A DNA stretch of 15,053 bases from an uncultured Lentisphaeria bacterium. Lineage in GTDB: Bacteria; Verrucomicrobiota; Lentisphaeria; Victivallales; Victivallaceae. Positions within the stretch are counted from its first letter, which is position 1; every line of letters starts with the position of its first letter. Below the pieces are notes generated by a model. The model had not been told where the DNA came from and ran no database searches. It was given only the letters and a program-made list of their open reading frames with translations. Below are positions 1 through 6,973 of the stretch, in pieces. The position numbers and the translations under genes are program-made. The stretch spans positions 1 through 15,053 of the forward strand of contig CAIJKT010001040.1 of NCBI GenBank assembly GCA_903821255.1, written 5' to 3'.

Positions 1-533
1 TAAACCGCCATCATGCCGGGGTCGGTATTCAACGCTGCCGAAAGTACCGCAAACGATGAAGCCAGAGGCGGATACAGGAAGCCTTTCGACACCAGCAGGG
101 CGAAGGCCAGACTAAAAAGCAGCGTCGGCATGGAATCGAACGTGCTGTAAAGCCAGACGACCAGTTCATCGAGCCAGCCGCCGAAATATCCGGCAACCGT
201 TCCCAGCAGAACTCCGATTACAGCGGAAATCAGCGAGGCCAGCGCACCGACTTTGATCGCCGTGGCGGTTCCCGCCAGCGCCCGCATAAATACGTCCCGC
301 CCCAGATAGTCAGTACCCATGAGATGCCCGGACGAAGGCGGCTGGAAACGTTCCGCCATCTTTCCAATGTCATAGACCGGCTGGATATTGACTTTCCGGC
401 AGTAAATACTGTAGCCTTCCACGCCCAGCGCCATCACAAAATAGGCGGCAACCACAATCAGGCAGAACAGGGAAAGCTTTTCCTTGCACAGTCTGCGCAT
501 TACGTCTTTGAAATATAAGATATCAGAATTCAT
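1..533 (-). CDS. ABC transporter permease, DppC/OppC/YejE type, C-terminus cut off by the window edge
   Basis: An inner-membrane permease subunit of an oligopeptide-type ABC importer. The visible 177 residues start MNSDILYFKDVMRR, with a first membrane helix at about 20-40. A periplasmic stretch follows and then GTDYLGRD (73-80), the diagnostic motif of DppC/OppC-like subunits just before the permease core. Further helices lie at about 92-116, and 134-150 is also hydrophobic. The conserved cytoplasmic EAA loop and the C-terminus lie beyond the left edge. The ATG at 533-531 overlaps the mnmG stop as ATGA, so translation is probably coupled to mnmG. No binding protein or ATPase is visible; they would be expected further left. 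The family call is firm. The substrate (peptide, nickel or sugar oligomer) cannot be decided from this fragment. Confidence 0.86.
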   Translation of the reverse strand, partial: MNSDILYFKDVMRRLCKEKLSLFCLIVVAAYFVMALGVEGYSIYCRKVNIQPVYDIGKMAERFQPPSSGHLMGTDYLGRDVFMRALAGTATAIKVGALASLISAVIGVLLGTVAGYFGGWLDELVVWLYSTFDSMPTLLFSLAFALLVSKGFLYPPLASSFAVLSAALNTDPGMMAV

Positions 534-2413
534 TCTTTATTACTGCAATCATCGTTATCTTTTTTATACGATCTAGTCAAATGCACCTGGAGCAGAGCGA
601 TTTCCGCCGGAGTAACGCCGTCGATCCGCCCGGCCTGGGCGAGGGTGGATGGCGTTACTTTCTTCAATTTCAGACGCGATTCGTTGCGCAATCCGTTGAT
701 GGCATCGTAATTGAAGCCTTCCGGGATGCGCCAGTTTTCCAGCTTCTGCAATTTATTAATCGAAGAATCCTCGCGTTCCAGATAACCTTCATAATGCGAC
801 TGTACAACCAATTGACGGAAAACTTTTTTTCCGTTATCAGTGCTCAAATCGAGTCCGATGTCCACGGTATTGAACGGTATATCCGTTGCCGCCGTGTAAA
901 GCCCCTTGAATTGCTTCAACATATCCCAGGCGGTTTTACCTTGAATACGCAGGAGTTTTACCGCGGCTTCACATTTTTCATAAAGCTCCTGATAAACTTT
1001 AAAGCTGCGGTATTTATTTTCCGTCAGAATGCCGTTTTTATAGGCGAATTCGCAGAGCCGCAGATCGGAATTGTCCTGCCGCAGCCGCAGCCGGTATTCG
1101 GCGCGGCTGGTGAACAGGCGGTAAGGTTCGACGATTTCTTTCGTCACCAGGTCATCAATCATTACTCCAATGTACGAAGAGTCGCGCGCCAGTTCGACCG
1201 GTTCCAGTCCGAGCGCTGAGCGGGCGGCATTCATGCCGGCGACCAGTCCCTGGCCGGCGGCTTCTTCATAACCGCTGGTGCCGTTGACCTGGCCGGCAGT
1301 AAACAGATTCGGCCATTTCTTTGAGCTTAATGTCCGGGTAAGCTGATCCGGGAAAACAAAATCGTATTCAATGGCGTAAGCATAGCGGGAAATTTCGGCA
1401 TTTTCCATGCCGGGAATTGAATTTATCAACTGTACCTGTACTTCCGGCGGCAGACTGGTGGAGATACCGTTAATGTAATATTCGTCCGTAAATTCGCCCT
1501 CCGGCTCCAGATAGAGCAGATGGCGTTCATGGTGCGGGAAACGGACAACTTTATCCTCAAAAGACGGACAATATCGGGTTCCTATACCTTTAATTTTACC
1601 CTGGTACATCGGCGACAGATGCAGATTATTCCGGATAATTTCAGCCGTCTGCTCAGTGGAGTATACCATCCAGCAGTTCATATTGCGCTTTTGTGCACGC
1701 GGCAGATAGCCGGCCGGCGCGAAATAACTGAATTGCTCATCAACCTCATCCGCCGCCTGAAATTCCATTTTCGAAAAATCAATAGTTTTAGCCAGGATGC
1801 GGGGAGGGGTACCGGTCTTCAGCCGTCCGAGCCGGATGCCGAGTTGTTCTCGGATAGCTTCCGACAAACTGACGGATGGCGGGTCTCCGGCTCTGCCGCC
1901 GGGAAAACTGCTCATTCCGTAATGAAGTGTGCCGGAAAGAAAAGTGCCGGTGGAAATCACCACTGACTTAGCGTAAAACTTGTCACCGAAATCGGTTTCC
2001 ACGCCGCGGAGTCTGCCGTCTTCGATGATGAATCCTTTAACCATTGCCTGCTTTACCGACAGGCGGGGCTGGCGTTCCAGCACCAGTTTCATTCCCCGCT
2101 GATAACAGACTTTGTCGCATTGAGAGCGCGGCGACCAGACGGCCGGGCCTTTGGCCGAGTTCAGCATCCGGAACTGGATAGAAGCGGCGTCAGTAACCAT
2201 GCCCTGTGCTCCGCCGAGGGCGTCAATTTCTCTGACCACCTGGCCTTTGGCAATGCCGCCGACTGCGGGATTGCAGCTCATCTGCGCAATGTGGTCCATA
2301 TTTACCGTAATAATCAGGGTCGCGGCGCCTGCTCTGGCGGACGCCAGCGCGGCTTCACAGCCGGCGTGTCCGGCCCCGATTACTATTACATCAAATTCTT
2401 TTTCATTTTTCAT
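530..2413 (-). CDS. mnmG: tRNA uridine-5-carboxymethylaminomethyl(34) synthesis enzyme MnmG (GidA)
   Basis: A cytosolic FAD enzyme that works with the GTPase MnmE to add the (carboxymethyl)aminomethyl group to wobble U34 of certain tRNAs, using methylenetetrahydrofolate and NADH. The 627 residues match the usual length (about 630). Visible motifs are the FAD dinucleotide-binding GAGHAG at 13-18, SCNPAVGGIAKG at 46-57 containing the conserved Cys47, LKTGTPPR at 198-205, YCPSFEDKV at 281-289 with the second conserved cysteine (Cys282), and GYEEAAGQGL at 381-390. The C-terminal helical domain that contacts MnmE and tRNA is intact (RIDGVTPAEIALL near the end). The ATG at 2413 has no clear Shine-Dalgarno site. 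The stop overlaps the start of the downstream permease by four bases. mnmE and rsmG are not in the window. Confidence 0.98.
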   Translation of the reverse strand: MKNEKEFDVIVIGAGHAGCEAALASARAGAATLIITVNMDHIAQMSCNPAVGGIAKGQVVREIDALGGAQGMVTDAASIQFRMLNSAKGPAVWSPRSQCDKVCYQRGMKLVLERQPRLSVKQAMVKGFIIEDGRLRGVETDFGDKFYAKSVVISTGTFLSGTLHYGMSSFPGGRAGDPPSVSLSEAIREQLGIRLGRLKTGTPPRILAKTIDFSKMEFQAADEVDEQFSYFAPAGYLPRAQKRNMNCWMVYSTEQTAEIIRNNLHLSPMYQGKIKGIGTRYCPSFEDKVVRFPHHERHLLYLEPEGEFTDEYYINGISTSLPPEVQVQLINSIPGMENAEISRYAYAIEYDFVFPDQLTRTLSSKKWPNLFTAGQVNGTSGYEEAAGQGLVAGMNAARSALGLEPVELARDSSYIGVMIDDLVTKEIVEPYRLFTSRAEYRLRLRQDNSDLRLCEFAYKNGILTENKYRSFKVYQELYEKCEAAVKLLRIQGKTAWDMLKQFKGLYTAATDIPFNTVDIGLDLSTDNGKKVFRQLVVQSHYEGYLEREDSSINKLQKLENWRIPEGFNYDAINGLRNESRLKLKKVTPSTLAQAGRIDGVTPAEIALLQVHLTRSYKKDNDDCSNKE

Positions 2414-2453
2414 TAAATAAAACCGTTAATTATTCAGACAAAATCAGCAAAAC

Positions 2454-2483
2454 ATAATAAAGATTCTTTTCTGTTCAAATCAA
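2454..2483 (-). promoter_or_regulatory. candidate sigma70-type promoter for mnmG
   Basis: On the minus strand, TTGATT (2483-2478) and TATTAT (2459-2454) are separated by 18 bases, about 40 bases upstream of the mnmG ATG. They match the consensus at 4/6 and 5/6. The region is AT-rich, so chance matches are likely. It is listed because mnmG is the first gene of its strand block and must be transcribed from here. Confidence 0.3.
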
Positions 2484-2577
2484 ATTTTTAAGGATAAATT
2501 AGAAAGTAATTTGCCTTATTTTTATAGTGCAGTATTTTTCCATATAATAAATTATAGCAAAAGTGTACTGGATTAAG

Positions 2578-3729
2578 ATGCAGGATTTTGATGTATGCAT
2601 ACCGCAGCCGCTGCAAATCGTCCTTGACGATGTCGGCTGGTGGTCAGGAACAAATGATTCGCGGCAGAACGGGCCGTACAGAACAGGAATCAACCGCAGG
2701 CATGTCCCGGCGGACTATCTGGCGATTGCCGAACTTGGCAGGCGACTCGGAATGCGGCCGCAGGCGGCGATGATCCTATGCGAATGGGACCGTGAAAACA
2801 TTCTTAAAAACGTCCCGTCAGCAACCTGGATGGGGAAAAACTGGGATAACAGCTTGAATATCGGACCGCAACTGGATGAAGCTGCGGAGATAATCCGTAC
2901 CAATAACAAGTATTTTGAGTTTACGCTGCATGGGCTCGGTCATGAATTCTGGCATAAGGACGGAACTTTCAGCCGGGCGGAATGGGCGGATGATACCGGC
3001 CTCCGGTCTGAGAAGGAAATCAAACTTCACCTTGATTACTTTTACAAGATTATGGAAATGAACGGTCTGGGCGGATTCCCGAAGTCCTTTGTGCCGTGCG
3101 CCTTTAAATACATTTTCGGCGGAAATAATATTCTTACCCGTCTGCTGAAGGAGGCTGGAATTGAATATGTTTCAACAGGTTTTAACTGCATGAAGACATT
3201 TGAAACTCCACAATTCGAGTTGTTCGGAATCGACGATTCCATGTTTATTGTTGACCGCGGCAATGAACCGGGAGTTGCCTGGTATTCGATTGGCGGAGAT
3301 GTTCCTGATAAAATAATTGAAGGCTGCATCTGCGGACTGCACTGGCCCAATATTCTGCATGAAAATCCGGAACGGAATATGGAAGTAGTTGAACGCTGGG
3401 TTAAATATTTTAAAGACCATAATAAAGTTTTTACGAAAATACTGGCGCCGGATACTTTGCATCACCGGGCCCAACTGGCGTACTGCAACTTAACTGATTT
3501 ACAGTTAAAAGATGAAGTGCTGACCCTTGACTTCAGCCGGTTCTTCAAACTTTTCGACCGGCATTTCCACGAAGGGATGACACTAAGGCTTAAAAACAAC
3601 CCCAAACACGAAGCTGTTTCCGGCGATGCGCGGCTTGCCGTTCAGAAAAATGCGGATTCCGGTTTCACCGTGATTAATATAATTTTCGATGACTGCCGGC
3701 AGCGCCGGGTAAAAATAACATTGAAATAA
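2578..3729 (+). CDS. polysaccharide deacetylase-like (NodB/DUF2334-like fold) protein, no signal peptide
   Basis: Probably a beta/alpha-barrel metal-dependent deacetylase of the wider NodB/carbohydrate esterase 4 group; the family is inferred from motifs, not certain. Numbering is from ATG 2578 (383 residues). LDDVGWW (16-22) supplies an Asp pair like motif 1. LHGLGHE (117-123) supplies the H-x3-H pair like motif 2 (His118, His122). LHWPNI (254-259) could supply another active-site His. A beta-rich tail follows from about residue 305. A GTG at 2563 would add five residues; ATG is preferred because neither start has a Shine-Dalgarno site. An in-frame stop at 2548-2550 rules out a hidden signal peptide, so the protein is likely cytosolic. 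A TATAAT hexamer lies at 2543-2548 but lacks a good -35 box. recD2 follows after 71 bases. The substrate is unknown. Confidence 0.72.
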   Translation: MQDFDVCIPQPLQIVLDDVGWWSGTNDSRQNGPYRTGINRRHVPADYLAIAELGRRLGMRPQAAMILCEWDRENILKNVPSATWMGKNWDNSLNIGPQLDEAAEIIRTNNKYFEFTLHGLGHEFWHKDGTFSRAEWADDTGLRSEKEIKLHLDYFYKIMEMNGLGGFPKSFVPCAFKYIFGGNNILTRLLKEAGIEYVSTGFNCMKTFETPQFELFGIDDSMFIVDRGNEPGVAWYSIGGDVPDKIIEGCICGLHWPNILHENPERNMEVVERWVKYFKDHNKVFTKILAPDTLHHRAQLAYCNLTDLQLKDEVLTLDFSRFFKLFDRHFHEGMTLRLKNNPKHEAVSGDARLAVQKNADSGFTVINIIFDDCRQRRVKITLK

Positions 3730-3769
3730 AACTGCGGCTGTGCGGTCAGGCAATTGATTTTTGTGCTTG

Positions 3770-3803
3770 CAGGAAATAATGTATTTCCGCACAGGAAATA
3801 ATG
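3770..3803 (+). promoter_or_regulatory. duplicated SD-ATG element with two mutually exclusive hairpins at the recD2 start
   Basis: The 12-mer CAGGAAATAATG occurs at 3770-3781 and again at 3792-3803, where it provides the Shine-Dalgarno site and ATG of recD2. Between the copies lies TATTTCC (3782-3788). It is exactly complementary to GGAAATA in copy 1 (3772-3778, 3-base loop) and to GGAAATA in copy 2 (3794-3800, 5-base loop). Only one hairpin can form at a time. The second would hide the recD2 ribosome-binding site and the first would free it. The sequence facts are direct; a regulatory role is inference. The stems are short (7 bp, two G-C pairs). Confidence 0.4.
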
Positions 3804-6020
3804 ATGAAAGAGGAAGCAATGGATCTTTTTTCCGAAAAAAACAATTCCGGACCTTTGACCGAGCAGACTTTGCGCGGGGAAATTGACCGGATTGTTTATG
3901 AAAATGAAGACAATTCCTACATGGTCATGAAGATACGCGACAGCCAGGGCGTGGAGCATACCGCAGTCGGAAGTGTTTCCGGAGCTTATCCGGGGCATAA
4001 TATTGAAGTCGTCGGACATTGGGAGCAGCATCAGGAATACGGACGGCAGTTGCGGATCGAAAACTTTAAATTTGTGCTGCCTTCAACCCGCGAAGGCATT
4101 GTCAAATATCTCTCTTCAGGCATAATTCCCGGTATCGGCCCAAAACTGGCGGAATGCATAGTCGAACATTTCGGCGATAAAACACTTGAAGTTTTAAGCC
4201 GCTATTCCGCACGGCTGAAAGAAATACCCGGCGTCGGCAAAAAAAGAATCGAAATGATCCGGGACGCCTGGCAGAAGCAGGCTTCGCGCAGCGATATATT
4301 CATTTTTATGCAAAGCCTCGGGATAACCATGGCATATTGCCGCAGGCTGTATAAACAGTACGGCGATGCGACAGCGGAAGTGATAAAGACCAATCCCTAC
4401 CGGCTGGCCGATGAGATTGACGGGATTGGTTTTATCATGTCCGACCGCATTGCCGCTTCGCTGGGCATCGAAAAGAATGATGTGGAACGGCTGGCGGCCG
4501 GGGCTTATTACACCATGAACCAGTTGATCCAGGCAGGTCACTGCTGCTATCCTGAAGCCGATTTCATCAAGATTTCCGCTGAGACGTTGAATGTAAATGA
4601 AGCTGAAGCCAGACTGGGAGTTGAGCGGGCAGTCGAAAAAAAGCAGATGGTTATCACCACCGCGCCGGACGGATACTGTATGATATACTCGACAATTTTG
4701 TACTGTGCGGAAAGAGAACTGCCCAGGCATATTGCCGCGCTGGCAAAAGTATCCAGACATCGGGGGGAATTGATATTGAAAATTCCGCCGCGTCCGGACC
4801 TGAAACTCAGCAATGAGCAATTGAAGGCCGTCGAACAGGCGGGGCATTCCGCGCTGAACATCATAACCGGCGGTCCCGGCGTGGGTAAAACCACCGTAGT
4901 CGGGGAAATCGTCCGCCGGGCAGTTGCCGCCAAACTTAAAGTTTTTCTTGCCGCGCCGACCGGACGCGCAGCGAAAAAAATGTCGGAAGCAACCAATTTC
5001 CCGTCCAGAACAATTCATCGCCTGCTCAAATGGGAACCGGTGGAAAAGACTTTTGTTTACGGACTGAATTATAAACTGCCATGCGACTTATTAATTGTGG
5101 ATGAAGTTTCGATGCTGGATATTCAACTGGCGCTATGCCTGTTTCGCGCAATAAAACCGGGTACCACTGTAATTATGGTCGGCGATGCAGATCAACTGCC
5201 GTCTGTCGGGCCGGGACAGGTGCTGCACAGTTTTCTGAATTGCGGCCTGTTTGCGGTGACGCATCTGTCAAAGATATTCCGGCAGGGAGCGGGAAGTCAG
5301 ATTATCACGAATGCGCACAATGTGAATCACGGATTGATGCCGGAACTGGCAACTCACCAGAAAGACGTTCTTGGTGATTTTTACTGGATTGAACAAGACG
5401 ATCCGGAAAAAACAGTGGAGCTTATTGTAAAAATGGCCAAGGAGCGTATTCCAGAGCGTTTCGGGCTGAATCCGGTCAATGACATTCAAATATTAACACC
5501 GATGAACCGGGGAACCTGCGGCACGGCGGCAATCAATGAAATTATGCAAAAAGAATTGAATCCCGGCAGCAAGCCCCAGTTTAAGGCTGGAGAGCGAACA
5601 TTCAAAGCCGGAGACAAGGTCATGCAGACCAGCAATAATTACGATAAGAATGTTTTCAACGGCGATATGGGCCGCATCGCGAAAATCGACATGCACGAAA
5701 ATCGTTTTGCGGTGATTTATGACTCAACGCGTCTGGTTGAATATGAGTTTTTTGAGGCTGATCAGCTGACTTTATCCTATGCAATAACCGTGCATAAATC
5801 TCAGGGCAGCGAATTTCCGGCAGTAATTATTCCGCTGCTCACCCAGCATTATATGATGCTGCAAAGAAATTTGTTATATACTGCCATGACCCGCGCCAGG
5901 CAACTGCTGGTACTGATCGGCAGCCGGAAAGCGGTGGCTATGGCGGTAAAAAACAGTCGTCTTGAACCGCGTTTTACTTTGCTGACGGATTATTTAAGAG
6001 AGATTGCCGTAAAAAGATAG
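3801..6020 (+). CDS. recD2: RecD2-type 5'-3' DNA helicase (RecD/TraA family, superfamily 1B)
   Basis: An ATP-dependent 5'-3' DNA helicase that acts without RecBC, known in the family for roles in DNA repair and replication-fork maintenance. At 739 residues it fits RecD2 (700-800) rather than the shorter RecBCD subunit. The order is an N-terminal OB-like segment (about 24-95) and tandem helix-hairpin-helix motifs (IPGIGPK at 109-115, IPGVGKK at 142-148). Next come Walker A GGPGVGKTT (357-365), Walker B VDEVSMLD (433-440), GDADQLPSVG (461-470), the SH3-bearing C-terminal RecA-like domain with TVHKSQGSEF (663-672), and motif VI YTAMTRAR (693-700). All helicase motifs are intact. The start could be 3801, 3804 or 3819. 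AGGA at 3793-3796 favours 3801 or 3804. The stop is followed at once by a ribosome-binding site for the next gene. Confidence 0.96.
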   Translation: MMKEEAMDLFSEKNNSGPLTEQTLRGEIDRIVYENEDNSYMVMKIRDSQGVEHTAVGSVSGAYPGHNIEVVGHWEQHQEYGRQLRIENFKFVLPSTREGIVKYLSSGIIPGIGPKLAECIVEHFGDKTLEVLSRYSARLKEIPGVGKKRIEMIRDAWQKQASRSDIFIFMQSLGITMAYCRRLYKQYGDATAEVIKTNPYRLADEIDGIGFIMSDRIAASLGIEKNDVERLAAGAYYTMNQLIQAGHCCYPEADFIKISAETLNVNEAEARLGVERAVEKKQMVITTAPDGYCMIYSTILYCAERELPRHIAALAKVSRHRGELILKIPPRPDLKLSNEQLKAVEQAGHSALNIITGGPGVGKTTVVGEIVRRAVAAKLKVFLAAPTGRAAKKMSEATNFPSRTIHRLLKWEPVEKTFVYGLNYKLPCDLLIVDEVSMLDIQLALCLFRAIKPGTTVIMVGDADQLPSVGPGQVLHSFLNCGLFAVTHLSKIFRQGAGSQIITNAHNVNHGLMPELATHQKDVLGDFYWIEQDDPEKTVELIVKMAKERIPERFGLNPVNDIQILTPMNRGTCGTAAINEIMQKELNPGSKPQFKAGERTFKAGDKVMQTSNNYDKNVFNGDMGRIAKIDMHENRFAVIYDSTRLVEYEFFEADQLTLSYAITVHKSQGSEFPAVIIPLLTQHYMMLQRNLLYTAMTRARQLLVLIGSRKAVAMAVKNSRLEPRFTLLTDYLREIAVKR

Positions 6021-6025
6021 GGGGG
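6019..6025 (+). promoter_or_regulatory. G-rich ribosome-binding site overlapping the recD2 stop codon
   Basis: AGGGGGG begins within the TAG stop of recD2 and ends five bases before the ATG at 6031. This placement fixes the start of the GSCFA gene and suggests that ribosomes finishing recD2 can reinitiate on it. Confidence 0.6.
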
Positions 6026-6030
6026 CAGAT

Positions 6031-6921
6031 ATGTTGAACGAAAATATAAACTTGCAGACGCCGGTGCAGATTCCGGAAGTTCCTTTTTCCGGATTTACCA
6101 CAGCAAGTGTTGTCTGCGGAACCGGGTCGTGCTTTGCGGAGAATCTGCTGTCGCTGCTCTATGGCTGCGGTTTTAAAGGGAGGCAGAATCCATGCGGCAC
6201 GATTTATAACGCAGTATCATTGGCGGAACCAATTGTGCGTATCGCGGAGAACAGGTCATATGCGGCGGAAGATTTTTTTGAATATGGCGGATTATGGCAC
6301 AGTTGGGAGCATCATGGCTCGTTTTCCGCCCGGACACAGGAAAAAGCGCTGCATAAAACCAATTCAGAATTATCAGAATTCAGAGAAGCCCTGAGAGCGG
6401 CTGATTTATTTGTCGCCACGCCGTCGTCGTCGGTTGTTTATGTTTACAACCGGAACGGTAAAATTACCGCAAACTGCCATAAAGTTCCCGGCAGTGAATT
6501 CACGCGCCGGTTATTGAGCGTTGAAGAAAATATTGCGGCGTTGCGGCTGCTGATAATCAAACTGCATGAGATAAATCCGGATTGCAAATTGATTTTAACT
6601 TTATCGCCGGTCAGACATTACCCCGGCGAACTGGTTTTAAATTCAAGAAGCAAAGCGCAACTGCTGACGGCAATTCATGCCTGTATTGAAGAATTCCCTG
6701 AATTATGCTGCTATTTCCCGGCTTATGAGATTGTTATGGACGAATTGCGGGACTATCGTTTTTATAAGGAAGACATGCTGCATCCGGCAGAGCCGGCGGT
6801 ACGGATGATTTGCGGCCGCTTTATCCGGACATTTTTCAATGGCGAAGCTGTCGAGCATATTAAAGAGGAATTGAAGCAGATCAAATTGCAGCGCCATATT
6901 ACGCTGCACAAAGATAATTAA
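6031..6921 (+). CDS. GSCFA-domain protein (SGNH-hydrolase-like)
   Basis: A member of the GSCFA family, whose biochemical role is not established; the fold is related to SGNH/GDSL esterases. The name-giving motif is visible as GTGSCFAE (30-37, with Ser33 in the nucleophile region). It is followed by NPCGTIYN (53-60), the mid-protein LSPVRH (191-196), and a C-terminal block with YEIVMDELRDYRFY (232-245) and EDMLHP (247-252). The Asp and His of that last block would complete an SGNH-type site. At 296 residues it is close to family length. There is no signal peptide or membrane helix, so it is likely cytosolic. It sits 10 bases after recD2 with a coupled ribosome-binding site and 52 bases before the phosphatase pair. 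The domain call is firm and the function is unknown. Confidence 0.9.
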   Translation: MLNENINLQTPVQIPEVPFSGFTTASVVCGTGSCFAENLLSLLYGCGFKGRQNPCGTIYNAVSLAEPIVRIAENRSYAAEDFFEYGGLWHSWEHHGSFSARTQEKALHKTNSELSEFREALRAADLFVATPSSSVVYVYNRNGKITANCHKVPGSEFTRRLLSVEENIAALRLLIIKLHEINPDCKLILTLSPVRHYPGELVLNSRSKAQLLTAIHACIEEFPELCCYFPAYEIVMDELRDYRFYKEDMLHPAEPAVRMICGRFIRTFFNGEAVEHIKEELKQIKLQRHITLHKDN

Positions 6922-6973
6922 TAATTGTCACGGCGGTATTGTTTTCGCATGCAGCCTGGTTTAGGAAGAACTA

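Noticed and set aside
324..518. 64-codon open frame on the plus strand
   Set aside because: It is opposite the N-terminal part of the permease, which has a clear GTDYLGRD motif in the other direction.
581..1219. 212-codon open frame on the plus strand
   Set aside because: It lies wholly opposite mnmG, whose conserved motifs are intact, and its product shows no recognisable motif. It is a mirror effect of mnmG codon usage.
2563..2577. GTG start extending the deacetylase-like gene by five residues
   Set aside because: No ribosome-binding site favours it over the ATG at 2578. It remains possible.
3730..3769. Possible terminator after the deacetylase-like gene, suggested by the T-run at 3757-3763
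   Set aside because: No GC-rich stem precedes the T-run, so an intrinsic terminator is not supported.
3779..3886. 35-codon frame starting at the first copy of the repeated SD-ATG
   Set aside because: It overlaps the recD2 start in another phase and its product has no recognisable features. It is kept only as part of the possible translational control element, not as a gene.
4194..5018. 274-codon open frame on the minus strand
   Set aside because: It is antisense to the recD2 helicase core and shows no domain or motif. The plus-strand Walker A lies within the same stretch.
6922..6973. Possible internal promoter before the phosphatase pair
   Set aside because: The 52 bases hold a good ribosome-binding site but no convincing -10/-35 pair.
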